DNA from: Campylobacteraceae bacterium
Lineage (GTDB): Bacteria > Campylobacterota > Campylobacteria > Campylobacterales > Sulfurospirillaceae
Direction of reading: 5' to 3'
DNA: 15,335 nt
Assembly: GCA_027013265.1 (NCBI GenBank)
Contig: JALUXQ010000076.1
Location: 1-15,335 of the forward strand
Shown here: positions 5,999 through 13,984 of the stretch, piece after piece
How positions within the stretch are numbered: position 1 is the stretch's first letter
Layout: the number at the start of each line of letters is the position of its first letter
Translations under genes and position numbers: made by a program
Notes under the pieces: generated by a model
Told to the model about the DNA's origin: nothing
What the model saw: only the letters and a program-made list of their open reading frames with translations
Database searches by the model: none

Positions 5999-7633
5999 TT
6001 ATTCAAAGGCTACCAATTCCCCTTTTTTAAGTTTAAAAATTTTCTCTTGGATTGACCTTATATGAAACTGCTTCTCTTTATAACTTAGAGTTTTTGATTT
6101 TTTTATGAGGAGTAGTTTTTCACTATAAAATCTAATCAGAAATGTAATCATTGCTGAAAATAGATTTGCTTCATCATAAGTTTTTATATCTTCCCACATA
6201 CTTATTCGCATAAGTTTTGGATTTTCAAGTTCATTATTTAAAAGTAGTTTAAACTCTTCATTATGGCTTTTAAACATGCTTATATCTATGTTATCGAGTA
6301 TGGTATCTATGAGGGCTGGTTTTTGTAAAATTGTTTTGATAATAGTGAGCTCCAGCACATCTACAAAAGCCTCTTTTCTATCTCTTACATTGGCATTTCT
6401 TTTTGTTTTTACGAGATTTTGAGGCAAATTCAGTGCACCACTTAAAACTCCCTTAAAGCTCTCCTGTATAGCTTCTGGTAAGCTTTGCAAATAAGATGTA
6501 CCCTCTTGCAAAGCCTTCTGCCTCTCTAATGCATCACTTAAATCATACCTTTTTACTATCCTCTCAATCGCAAACTCCACAAATGGCTGAGTCTCACTAA
6601 AGAGTCGTCCTAATTTCTCTATTTCCCCATTTTTTACCATATCAGCTGGGTCTAAGCCACCGCCAAAGAGAATAACACCCCCTTTAAATGAGTGTCTGCT
6701 AAGAAGGATAGAGGCTTTAAGAGCTGCTGCAATACCAGCATCATCACCATCATAAGCAAGTATCACCTCAGGCTCCATCTTTGATATAAGAGGTAGATGG
6801 TCATTGGTCAATGCCGTTCCTAAAGTCGCAACTGCATTTGTAAAACCTGCACTATGGAGCATGATTGTGTCCATATATCCTTCTGTTATGATTATCTTTT
6901 TTTGTTTAAATATAGTATCTTTTGCAAAAAAATACCCATATAGAAGTTTTGATTTATTAAAGTACTTTGTTTGTGGAGAGTTTATATATTTTGCGGGATG
7001 ATTTGTGATGGTTCTGCCACCATATCCGATAATCTTACCATTTCTTGACCTGATTGGAAACATAATTCTTTGTGTAAATCTACAGTATGCTCTATTGTTA
7101 TTTTCAGATATATCTGCTACTCCAAACTCCTTGGCTTCACTCATGGAGTACCCATGGCTTCTTAAAAAATTTAGTGTCTCATCAGAATTTGGAGCAAAAC
7201 CTAGCTCAAATTTTTCGATAATAGCCTCGCCTATGCCTCTTTGGAGAAGATACTCTTTTGCCTCTTTTCGCATATCAAGATTTTTTCTAAAAAACAGAGT
7301 TAAATTATCCATCAGTTTTCTATCTATTTGTTGCTTGTTGTCTGTATATGTGAGAGAGAAATTATACATTGAGGCCAATTTTTCGATAGTTTCAGGATAG
7401 TTTAACTTCTCATACTCCATAACAAACTTTATAGCATCTCCCCCTGCCCCACAACTAAAACAGTGATAAATCTGCTTTGATGGACTAATCACCAAACTAG
7501 GGTTTGCATCACTATGAAAAGGGCAAAGAGCCTTAAAATTTGCTCCATTTTTTTTTAATTCCAAATAGTTGCCAGCAACATCTACGATATCTAATCTTGT
7601 TTTTAAATTTTCTATCGAGCTGTTTTCTATCAC
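5999..7633 (-). CDS. dnaG: DNA primase DnaG
   Basis: DnaG synthesises RNA primers at the replication fork, bound to the DnaB helicase. The 544-residue protein has the three expected parts. The N-terminal zinc-binding domain has ligands Cys37, His40, Cys58 and Cys61 (CPFH and CFSCG). The TOPRIM catalytic core has Glu251 in TEGYMD and Asp295/Asp297 in AYDGDDAG. A helical C-terminal helicase-binding region runs from about residue 420. The nucleotide-binding stretch MFPIRSRNGKIIGYGGR is at 191-207. The start is GTG at 7633, with AAGGA about 9 nt upstream. It is divergent from the TPR-protein operon, whereas I recall it co-directional with that block in Campylobacter. tRNA-Ala follows it. Confidence 0.96.
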   Translation of the reverse strand: MIENSSIENLKTRLDIVDVAGNYLELKKNGANFKALCPFHSDANPSLVISPSKQIYHCFSCGAGGDAIKFVMEYEKLNYPETIEKLASMYNFSLTYTDNKQQIDRKLMDNLTLFFRKNLDMRKEAKEYLLQRGIGEAIIEKFELGFAPNSDETLNFLRSHGYSMSEAKEFGVADISENNNRAYCRFTQRIMFPIRSRNGKIIGYGGRTITNHPAKYINSPQTKYFNKSKLLYGYFFAKDTIFKQKKIIITEGYMDTIMLHSAGFTNAVATLGTALTNDHLPLISKMEPEVILAYDGDDAGIAAALKASILLSRHSFKGGVILFGGGLDPADMVKNGEIEKLGRLFSETQPFVEFAIERIVKRYDLSDALERQKALQEGTSYLQSLPEAIQESFKGVLSGALNLPQNLVKTKRNANVRDRKEAFVDVLELTIIKTILQKPALIDTILDNIDISMFKSHNEEFKLLLNNELENPKLMRISMWEDIKTYDEANLFSAMITFLIRFYSEKLLLIKKSKTLSYKEKQFHIRSIQEKIFKLKKGELVAFE

Positions 7634-7667
7634 CGACTCTTCCTTTTTTATATAGTCTTATGAGAGT

Positions 7668-7673
7668 ATTATA
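7668..7673 (-). promoter_or_regulatory. Probable -10 element for dnaG
   Basis: TATAAT on the minus strand, about 35 bp upstream of the dnaG GTG. No good -35 box is seen, which is common in Campylobacterota sigma-70 promoters. It lies 10 bp from the oppositely directed -10 at 7684-7689. Confidence 0.5.
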
Positions 7674-7683
7674 CTAAATTTGA

Positions 7684-7689
7684 TATAAT
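7684..7689 (+). promoter_or_regulatory. Probable -10 element for the TPR-rnhA-rnc-aroC operon
   Basis: TATAAT preceded by TGA, 26 bp upstream of the TTG start and with AGGAGGT between. The predicted transcript would begin near 7696 and leave a leader of about 20 nt. No recognisable -35 box. Confidence 0.5.
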
Positions 7690-7715
7690 ATACTTCTTGT
7701 ACAGGAGGTTTAAAT

Positions 7716-8756
7716 TTGAATAGTTTTTTTATTGAGTATAGAGATCCTATGTTTGGGATTATTATACTGTTTGCTATGATTTTCGTCATCTCTTTCGCCA
7801 ACTACTGGTGGGGCGTATTTAAAAATAAAGAGGAGAAAGAGAGCATAGAGAAGTTTATCAAAAAATTTGAGATACTAAATGATGAAAAAGAGTACAAAAG
7901 ACTTCTACAAGACTCTCAAATTCCCATAGAGTCACTTGTTCTTTTAGCAGATGCTTATGGGAAAAGTGGTGATTATGAAAAATCCATCAACATATACTTA
8001 GTTTCACTAAAAAGAGTAAAAAACAAAGATCAGAAAAAATATATACTATCTTCTCTTGGAAAAACATACTTCATGGCTGGATTTCTCAGCCGAAGCGCAG
8101 AAGTATTTTTAGAATCCTTAAGACTGCACCCCCGAAATGAAGAGTCTTTAAAGTATCTAACTGTAGTTTATGAAAGACTCAAAGAGTACAAAAAAGCTAT
8201 AGATGTACTAGATGCCCTTGAGGAGTTAGGGGCAAAAACAGACAAGCAAAAAAGCTATATACAGGCACTTGAGCTCTATGTAGATAAAAAAATCAGTAAT
8301 TCAGAAAAAATTGAGAAATTGAGAAAAATATCTGAAAAAGAGGACTTTTTGCAAAGAAAGTATTTTGAATTTTTACAACAAAATAGATTGCCGATTTCTG
8401 ATGATTTTTTAAATTTTGATTATAATAACCTATTAGACTTACTTTGGTTTTGTGATGCTTCTTGGCTTGATTTATCATTTTACAAAAACCCGATTTTGCA
8501 ACAAATTGCTATGGCAAAAGGCATTGTGCCATACAAAAAAGTTGATAACCCTATATTTGAACTCGATATTTTAGGAACCTTACATAAAGAGGCAAACACT
8601 AATGCAGATCTTAATTTTCACTACATGTGTAAAGAGTGCAAAAATGTCTTTCCTATATACTTTTACAGATGCCCAAAATGTTTGGCAATTGCAAGTGCAA
8701 AGATACAGAGCTCAATAGTGAAGAAGAGTAGTGAAGAAAATATACCTTTTTTGTGA
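7716..8756 (+). CDS. Membrane-anchored TPR protein with C-terminal zinc ribbon (LapB/YciM-like architecture)
   Basis: The 346-residue product has one N-terminal transmembrane segment (about 12-32, GIIILFAMIFVISFANYWWG). A helical region with at least three TPR-like repeats follows at about 70-170, for example SLVLLADAYGKSGDYEKSINIYL and SSLGKTYFMAGFLSRSAEVFLESL. A C-terminal four-cysteine ribbon has Cys305, Cys308, Cys319 and Cys322 (CKEC and CPKC). TM + TPR + rubredoxin-like ribbon is the layout of LapB/YciM, an adaptor in lipopolysaccharide control in E. coli. Family identity is inferred from architecture only. The TTG start has an excellent AGGAGGT 6 nt upstream. Its end overlaps rnhA by 26 bp. 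An uncharacterised gene in this slot before rnhA is what I recall from Campylobacter and Helicobacter. Confidence 0.85.
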   Translation: MNSFFIEYRDPMFGIIILFAMIFVISFANYWWGVFKNKEEKESIEKFIKKFEILNDEKEYKRLLQDSQIPIESLVLLADAYGKSGDYEKSINIYLVSLKRVKNKDQKKYILSSLGKTYFMAGFLSRSAEVFLESLRLHPRNEESLKYLTVVYERLKEYKKAIDVLDALEELGAKTDKQKSYIQALELYVDKKISNSEKIEKLRKISEKEDFLQRKYFEFLQQNRLPISDDFLNFDYNNLLDLLWFCDASWLDLSFYKNPILQQIAMAKGIVPYKKVDNPIFELDILGTLHKEANTNADLNFHYMCKECKNVFPIYFYRCPKCLAIASAKIQSSIVKKSSEENIPFL

Positions 8757-9159
8757 TGGCTCATCTCTAGGAAATCCTGGATTTGGTGGATATTGTGCCA
8801 TACTTAGATATAATAGTGTCGAAAAAATTATAAAGGGAGCCAGAAGAGATACCACAAATAATCAGATGGAGCTTATGGCAGTAATAGAGGGACTAAAAGC
8901 TTTAAAAGAGCCTTGTATCGTAGAAATAACAAGTGACTCTAGCTATGTTGTTAAAGGGATAAACGAGTGGTTAGTAAATTGGCAAAAACGAAACTTTGCA
9001 AAAGTTAAAAATCCACAGCTTTGGAAAGAGTATTTAGAGGTCTCAAAAAAGCATAAGATAGTGGCAAATTGGGTTAGAGGGCACAATGGGCATGAAGAGA
9101 ATGAAAGATGCGACAAAATAGCAAGACAAGAGGCAGAAAATCTAAAAAATAGAGGATAG
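8731..9159 (+). CDS. rnhA: Ribonuclease HI
   Basis: RNase HI degrades the RNA strand of RNA-DNA hybrids such as Okazaki primers and R-loops. The 142-residue protein has all four catalytic acids: Asp9 (FCDGSSLGNPG), Glu47 (NQMELMAV), Asp69 (SDSSYVV) and Asp128 (NERCDKIAR). The mobile His118 (RGHNGHEENERCD) is also there. The pattern closely follows E. coli RNase HI. The start is GTG at 8731, 26 bp inside the previous gene, with only a weak GAAGA upstream, so translational coupling is likely. No earlier in-frame start would improve the N-terminus. Confidence 0.96.
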   Translation: MKKIYLFCDGSSLGNPGFGGYCAILRYNSVEKIIKGARRDTTNNQMELMAVIEGLKALKEPCIVEITSDSSYVVKGINEWLVNWQKRNFAKVKNPQLWKEYLEVSKKHKIVANWVRGHNGHEENERCDKIARQEAENLKNRG

Positions 9160-9164
9160 GCTAT

Positions 9165-9842
9165 ATGAAAAACAGAATTGACATACTACAAAAGCGCTTG
9201 GATTATCAGTTTAAGGATCAAAATCTGATAATCGAAGCACTTACGCATAAGAGCTACAAAAAACCTTATAACAACGAAAGACTGGAGTTTTTGGGTGATG
9301 CCGTTATGGATTTGATAGTTGGAGAGTATCTATATCACAAGTTTCCTGATGTGGCAGAAGGAGAGCTATCGAAGCTTAGAGCTTCACTTGTAAACGAAAA
9401 GGGCTTTAAAAAACTAGCTGACATACTTGACCTTGGAAATCACATCTTTATATCTTTAGCAGAAGAGAATAACAAAGGCAGAGAAAAATCCTCTCTCTTA
9501 TCAAATGCATTTGAATCCATCATGGGAGCATTATATCTTGAAGCTGGGCTCGAAAAGGTGAGGCAAGTTTCCACCAGAATACTAGAAACCGCCTATCCTA
9601 TCATCGACATGAATGCGATATTTAGGGACTTTAAAACTACACTTCAAGAACTCACTCAAGCAAATTTTGGAGAGACCCCGGAGTACAGACTTTTAAAAGC
9701 GTTTGGTCCAGACCATATGAAAGAGTTTGAGATGGCAGTTATCATTCAAGGCAAGGAGATTTCAAGGGCTAAAGGCAAAAGCAAAAAAGAGGCTCAACAA
9801 GCATCAGCAAAACTGGCACTAGATGCACTAAAAAGGACATAG
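9165..9842 (+). CDS. rnc: Ribonuclease III
   Basis: RNase III cleaves double-stranded RNA in rRNA precursors and structured mRNAs. The 225-residue protein has the signature NERLEFLGDAVMDLIVGEY at 37-55, with catalytic Glu41 and Asp45. Glu117 follows in LLSNAFESIMGALYLE. A C-terminal double-stranded-RNA-binding domain covers about 155-223 (TPEYRLLKAFGPDHMKEFEM, KSKKEAQQASAKLAL). One oddity: the position that is Asp114 in E. coli, a metal ligand, is Asn114 here. The ATG lies 5 nt after the rnhA stop. aroC starts 4 nt after the rnc stop. Overall identity is clear. Confidence 0.96.
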   Translation: MKNRIDILQKRLDYQFKDQNLIIEALTHKSYKKPYNNERLEFLGDAVMDLIVGEYLYHKFPDVAEGELSKLRASLVNEKGFKKLADILDLGNHIFISLAEENNKGREKSSLLSNAFESIMGALYLEAGLEKVRQVSTRILETAYPIIDMNAIFRDFKTTLQELTQANFGETPEYRLLKAFGPDHMKEFEMAVIIQGKEISRAKGKSKKEAQQASAKLALDALKRT

Positions 9843-9846
9843 TATA

Positions 9847-10923
9847 ATGAATAAATTTGGCGAACTCTTTTCATTTAGCACCTTTGGTGAATCACATGGA
9901 AAAGCGATAGGATGTCTGATAGATGGTGTTCCTGCTGGGATTAAAATCGATTTGGACTTTATACAAAACGAATTAGACAGACGAAAACCTGGACTCAATA
10001 AATACTCAACTAGCAGAAAAGAGAGTGATACTGTGCAGATTTTAAGTGGTGTATTTGAAGGGCGTAGCACAGGTACTCCAATAGAGCTTATCATCTATAA
10101 TGAAGATCAAAAAAGCAGAGACTATGACAATATAAAAGAGATATTTCGCCCTGGACATGCTGATTTTACCTACTACAAAAAATACGGCATACGAGACTAT
10201 CGAGGTGGTGGACGAAGCAGTGCTAGAGAGACTGCCTCAAGAGTTGCGGCTGGTGCAGTAGCAAAACTTCTATTAAAAGAGTTAAATATCGAAATAAAAA
10301 GCGGTATTTGTGAAATAGGCGGAGTAAAAAGCAGACAATGTGACTTTGAGTATGTGCCAAAAAGTGAGATATATTCAGTCGATAAAACTATGGATAAGAG
10401 CTGGAAAGAGCTGATAATAGAGGCGAAAAAATCACATGACTCAATCGGTGGTGTTGCAATAGTCAAAATAAAAAATGCACCCGTAGGTCTTGGTGAACCT
10501 ATCTACTATAAACTCGATTCTATTTTAGCAAATGCCATGATGAGTATCAATGGAGTAAAAGCTGTGGAAATTGGAGAGGGCTTTCTAGCTTCATCTCTTA
10601 AAGGCTCACAAAATAACGACCAACTCTCAAGCAAGGGTTTTTTGAGCAATAAAAGCGGAGGGGTGCTAGGTGGTATATCAAATGGGGATGATATAGATTT
10701 GAAAGTATATTTTAAACCGACTCCATCTATATTTATAGAGCAACAAACCATAGACAAAGATGGAAAGGAGTTTAAATATTCATTGAGTGGCAGGCATGAC
10801 CCTTGCATCGCCATCAGAGGCAGTATTGTGGCAGAAGCCATGGGAGCACTTGTGATAGCCGATATGCTTCTTTTAAATATGAACTCGAAATTAGAAAATA
10901 TCAAAAAAGTTTATGCTAAATAA
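9847..10923 (+). CDS. aroC: Chorismate synthase
   Basis: AroC converts 5-enolpyruvylshikimate-3-phosphate to chorismate, the last common step of aromatic biosynthesis, using reduced FMN. The 358-residue protein carries all three family signatures: GESHGKAIGCLIDGVPAG at 14-31 (catalytic His17), the glycine/arginine block starting RGGGRSSARETASR at 119, and GRHDPCIAIRGSIVAEAMGA at 315-334. His104 in RPGHADFTYYKKYG is the second conserved histidine. The ATG is 4 nt after the rnc stop, preceded by AAAAGGA. Length is normal. Its end overlaps the next gene by 11 bp. Confidence 0.97.
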   Translation: MNKFGELFSFSTFGESHGKAIGCLIDGVPAGIKIDLDFIQNELDRRKPGLNKYSTSRKESDTVQILSGVFEGRSTGTPIELIIYNEDQKSRDYDNIKEIFRPGHADFTYYKKYGIRDYRGGGRSSARETASRVAAGAVAKLLLKELNIEIKSGICEIGGVKSRQCDFEYVPKSEIYSVDKTMDKSWKELIIEAKKSHDSIGGVAIVKIKNAPVGLGEPIYYKLDSILANAMMSINGVKAVEIGEGFLASSLKGSQNNDQLSSKGFLSNKSGGVLGGISNGDDIDLKVYFKPTPSIFIEQQTIDKDGKEFKYSLSGRHDPCIAIRGSIVAEAMGALVIADMLLLNMNSKLENIKKVYAK

Positions 10924-11764
10924 AAAAAATATTCTCTGGCTCTCTTTTGCAACCATCATGGCGGCTTTAGTTATCTTTTTCAGCATCTTGAATAAAAAAG
11001 AGGAAAAACTACTTGTTAGAGCCAACAAAAAAGATATACTAAAAGTTTGGAAGAAAGATTATCCATACCGCAAATATCTACATATAAAGAAATTTTACAA
11101 GCCGCTTGCTAAAAAAACAATCGAAATTTGTCTAAAATACAATGTGCCACCAGCTGCCGTTTTAGCGATGGCGGGAGTTGAATCAGGATATGGTCAAGGC
11201 TATATATCAAAAATCACAGGAAACATACTCAGCCTTGGCGCAAAAAAAAACGAAGCCATGCTTCCTGCTTTGTATCTTCCAAATATCATCAATTTTCCCA
11301 GCAAAGTCCTCTATAACCCTCAAATTATAAATAGATATAAAAAAAATGAGCTATATTGGAGCAAGAGACTACCTAGCTTTAAAAAAGATTACCGCCCAAA
11401 AAATATAGCTGGAACTAAAAAGGAGCTAGACTATTTCGACAAGCATCTGCAAAAAAGAGTAGATGCAAATCTTGCCAATATAGAGGATTTCTGTAAAAAT
11501 TGGATTTCTGTAAATAAAAAACAGAAGGCTTTTGTAAAAGCAAGAGAGATGTTAGACAACGCAGTCAAAAGTGCTACTAAAAGCGTATTATTTACAAAAG
11601 AGTTAAATATAAAATTCATCAATTTGATTGGCGGCAAAAAAAATTCATTTAACTATAGAGCAACTTGGCCAAAAAAAGTCATACTCATCATGAAAAAAGT
11701 TGGCTTGGTCAATTTAGTCAAATCTCTACATGTAACCCATGAAAATTTTAACACTCTATGGTGA
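10913..11764 (+). CDS. Membrane-anchored glucosaminidase-like protein (Bax/FlgJ-like, GH73 type)
   Basis: The 283-residue protein has an N-terminal hydrophobic anchor (about 8-26) and a periplasmic domain. The segment starting YNVPPAAVLAMAGVESGYGQ (from residue 76) resembles the N-acetylglucosaminidase fold of Bax and the FlgJ muramidase domain, with Glu90 as probable catalytic acid. A distal Trp252 region (NYRATWPKKVILIMKKVGL) is a usual end of such domains. It probably trims peptidoglycan. The exact bond cut cannot be told from sequence. The ATG lies in the last codons of aroC and lacks a strong ribosome binding site, so coupling is likely. It is the last gene of the operon. Confidence 0.75.
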   Translation: MLNKKNILWLSFATIMAALVIFFSILNKKEEKLLVRANKKDILKVWKKDYPYRKYLHIKKFYKPLAKKTIEICLKYNVPPAAVLAMAGVESGYGQGYISKITGNILSLGAKKNEAMLPALYLPNIINFPSKVLYNPQIINRYKKNELYWSKRLPSFKKDYRPKNIAGTKKELDYFDKHLQKRVDANLANIEDFCKNWISVNKKQKAFVKAREMLDNAVKSATKSVLFTKELNIKFINLIGGKKNSFNYRATWPKKVILIMKKVGLVNLVKSLHVTHENFNTLW

Positions 11765-11765
11765 T

Positions 11766-11804
11766 ACTAATCTAAACATTTTATAAATATTAGATTGGTA
11801 AAAT
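11766..11804 (+). promoter_or_regulatory. Weak hairpin and possible ovoA promoter region
   Basis: ACTAATCTA (11766-11774) pairs with TAGATTGGT (11791-11799), with one G-U pair and a 16-nt loop. TAAAAT (11799-11804) could be the ovoA -10. The hairpin is AT-rich with no T-run, so as a terminator of the aroC operon it would be weak. Both roles are tentative. Confidence 0.3.
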
Positions 11805-11822
11805 TAGACTTTAGGAGCAATA

Positions 11823-13916
11823 ATGCAAAAAAATTTGATAACAAAAAATATAAAGCTTACTTCAACAAGAGAGCAGATCAAAGAGTACTTTCTGAAAACA
11901 TATAAACTGTTTGAAAAGCAGTTTGAGATATTTAAAGATGATAGTGTCTTTTTTGAGCGCCCTGAACCGCTTCGCCATCAACTTATCTTCTATTTTGGTC
12001 ATACCGCCACATTTTACATAAACAAGATGATTCTAGGAAAATATATAAAAAACAGAATCAATCCAAAATACGAAGCTATGTTTGCCATAGGCGTAGATGA
12101 GATGAGTTGGGATGATTTGAGCTATCAACACTATGACTGGCCTAGTGTTGATGAAGTGAGAATTTATAGACAAAAAGTTAAAGAGGAGGTTTTGCACTAT
12201 ATAGATAGTGCTGATTTTACTACACCTATAACTTGGGATAACCCTATGTGGGTGATTTTGATGGGGATAGAACACGAAAGAATTCATATAGAGACTTCGT
12301 CTGTTTTGCATAGGCAACTTGATATATCAAAAGTACAAGAGCACAAAGACTTCAACATTTGTCAAGACACAAGCGATACTTACCCTAAAAATGAGCTTCT
12401 TAATGTCCAAGGTGCAAAAATAACGCTTGGCAGAAAGATAAACGATGGAGAGTACTATGGCTGGGATAATGAATATGGAGAAAAAGAGGTAGTAGTTCAA
12501 GATTTCAAAACCTCAAAGTATCTAGTCAGCAATGGAGAATACCTAGAGTTTGTAAATGCACGTGGCTATGAGACAGATGAATTCTGGAGTGCAGAAGGCA
12601 AGGCTTGGAAAGATTACACGAAGGCAAAACATCCAACTTTTTGGATAAAAGATGGTAAAAATTATAAATACAGAAGCTTGACCAAAGTATTGCCTCTTCC
12701 TCTTAATTGGCCAGTTGATGTGAACTATTTGGAGGCAGAGGCATTTTGCAACTACCTCAGCAAAAAACTTTCACAAAAAATCTCACTTCCAAGCGAAGCC
12801 ATGTATAGATGTCTAAGGCAAAACTCCAAAATAGAAGATGAGGTTGATATAGATGCCAATATAGGTTTCAAACACTTCGCATCATCGACCCCAGTTGATA
12901 AGTATAAACATGGTAGATTTTATGATGTAGTTGGAAATGTGTGGCAGTGGTGTTCTACGCAAATAGATAGATTTGAGGATTTTAGAGTACACCCTTTATA
13001 TGATGATTTTTCAGTTCCAACATTTGATAAAAAACACAATATCATCAAAGGTGGCTCTTGGGCATCAACTGGCAATGAACTCTTAGCAAATAGCAGATAT
13101 GCCTTTAGAAGACATTTTTTTCAACATTGTGGTTTCAGGTATGTTCAAGCCAAACAAGAGGAGGCGAAAACAGACTTATACTATGAAAAAGATGAAATTA
13201 TCTCTCAATACTGCGAATTTCATTATGGAGATGAACATTTCGGTGTGCCAAATTTTGCTAAAGAGATTGCAAAAATCGCAAATAGGTATGCTATAAATAA
13301 AAACAGAGCTTTGGATATAGGCTGTAGTGTCGGCAGAAGCTCTTTTGAGTTGTGTAGAGATTTTAAAAGTGTAACAGGTATAGACTTTAGTGCTAGATTT
13401 ATAAATGTCGCGCAATCTTTAAAACAAGATGGGGTTTTAAGGTTTAACAAGAAGATTGAGGGCGATATCACAGAAAAGAGAGAGGTAACGCTACAGAACC
13501 TAAATCTTGAGAATATCTCTTTGGATAGATTGGAGTTTTGGCAAGGTGATGCCTGCAATCTAAAACCACATTTTAAAAATTATGATTTAATTGTCGCTAT
13601 CAATCTAATTGATAGGCTATATGATCCAAAACTTTTTCTAAATGATATGGCACAAAGGTTAAATAAAGATGGTGTATTTATAGTAGGAAGCCCTTTCACA
13701 TGGAGCCAAGAGTATGTAAAAAAAGAGAGTTGGCTTGGTGGAAAAGTAGAAAATGGCAAAGCGATATACTCTCAACAAGCATTGGCAAAAATTTTACAAA
13801 ATGAGTTTAATTTGTTAGAAAAACCATTTGATGTTGAGTTTGTTATACAAGAACACACAAGAAAATTTCAACACACCTTTAGCAAATTCTCCATCTGGAA
13901 GAAAAAATCCAACTAG
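11823..13916 (+). CDS. ovoA: OvoA, 5-histidylcysteine sulfoxide synthase / 4-mercaptohistidine N1-methyltransferase
   Basis: OvoA makes ovothiol A, a thiol-histidine antioxidant, by joining cysteine to histidine C5 with non-heme iron and oxygen, then N-methylating the imidazole. The 697-residue protein has three domains. The N-terminal DinB-like part has iron-ligand candidates His60 (FYFGHTATF), His151 and His155 (HERIHIETS). A formylglycine-generating-enzyme-like part at about 190-445 includes GNVWQWCS, KGGSWAS and SRYAFRRHFFQHCGFRY; Tyr426 is placed like the active-site Tyr of studied OvoA. A C-terminal SAM methyltransferase starts with ALDIGCSVGRSSFEL (496-510). Length and order match full-length OvoA rather than the shorter EgtB. 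TTAGGAG precedes the ATG. It stands alone, convergent with the ArsR gene. Confidence 0.92.
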   Translation: MQKNLITKNIKLTSTREQIKEYFLKTYKLFEKQFEIFKDDSVFFERPEPLRHQLIFYFGHTATFYINKMILGKYIKNRINPKYEAMFAIGVDEMSWDDLSYQHYDWPSVDEVRIYRQKVKEEVLHYIDSADFTTPITWDNPMWVILMGIEHERIHIETSSVLHRQLDISKVQEHKDFNICQDTSDTYPKNELLNVQGAKITLGRKINDGEYYGWDNEYGEKEVVVQDFKTSKYLVSNGEYLEFVNARGYETDEFWSAEGKAWKDYTKAKHPTFWIKDGKNYKYRSLTKVLPLPLNWPVDVNYLEAEAFCNYLSKKLSQKISLPSEAMYRCLRQNSKIEDEVDIDANIGFKHFASSTPVDKYKHGRFYDVVGNVWQWCSTQIDRFEDFRVHPLYDDFSVPTFDKKHNIIKGGSWASTGNELLANSRYAFRRHFFQHCGFRYVQAKQEEAKTDLYYEKDEIISQYCEFHYGDEHFGVPNFAKEIAKIANRYAINKNRALDIGCSVGRSSFELCRDFKSVTGIDFSARFINVAQSLKQDGVLRFNKKIEGDITEKREVTLQNLNLENISLDRLEFWQGDACNLKPHFKNYDLIVAINLIDRLYDPKLFLNDMAQRLNKDGVFIVGSPFTWSQEYVKKESWLGGKVENGKAIYSQQALAKILQNEFNLLEKPFDVEFVIQEHTRKFQHTFSKFSIWKKKSN

Positions 13917-13984
13917 AGTTCTTGCAAATTGCATACATCGCCTATGTGCTATCTATCCTTCCAAAGCAATTATCACTCCACCAA

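Noticed and set aside
12033..13558. Several antisense and alternate-frame open frames within ovoA
   Set aside because: The ovoA frame is continuous with motifs in every domain; the others show no family features.
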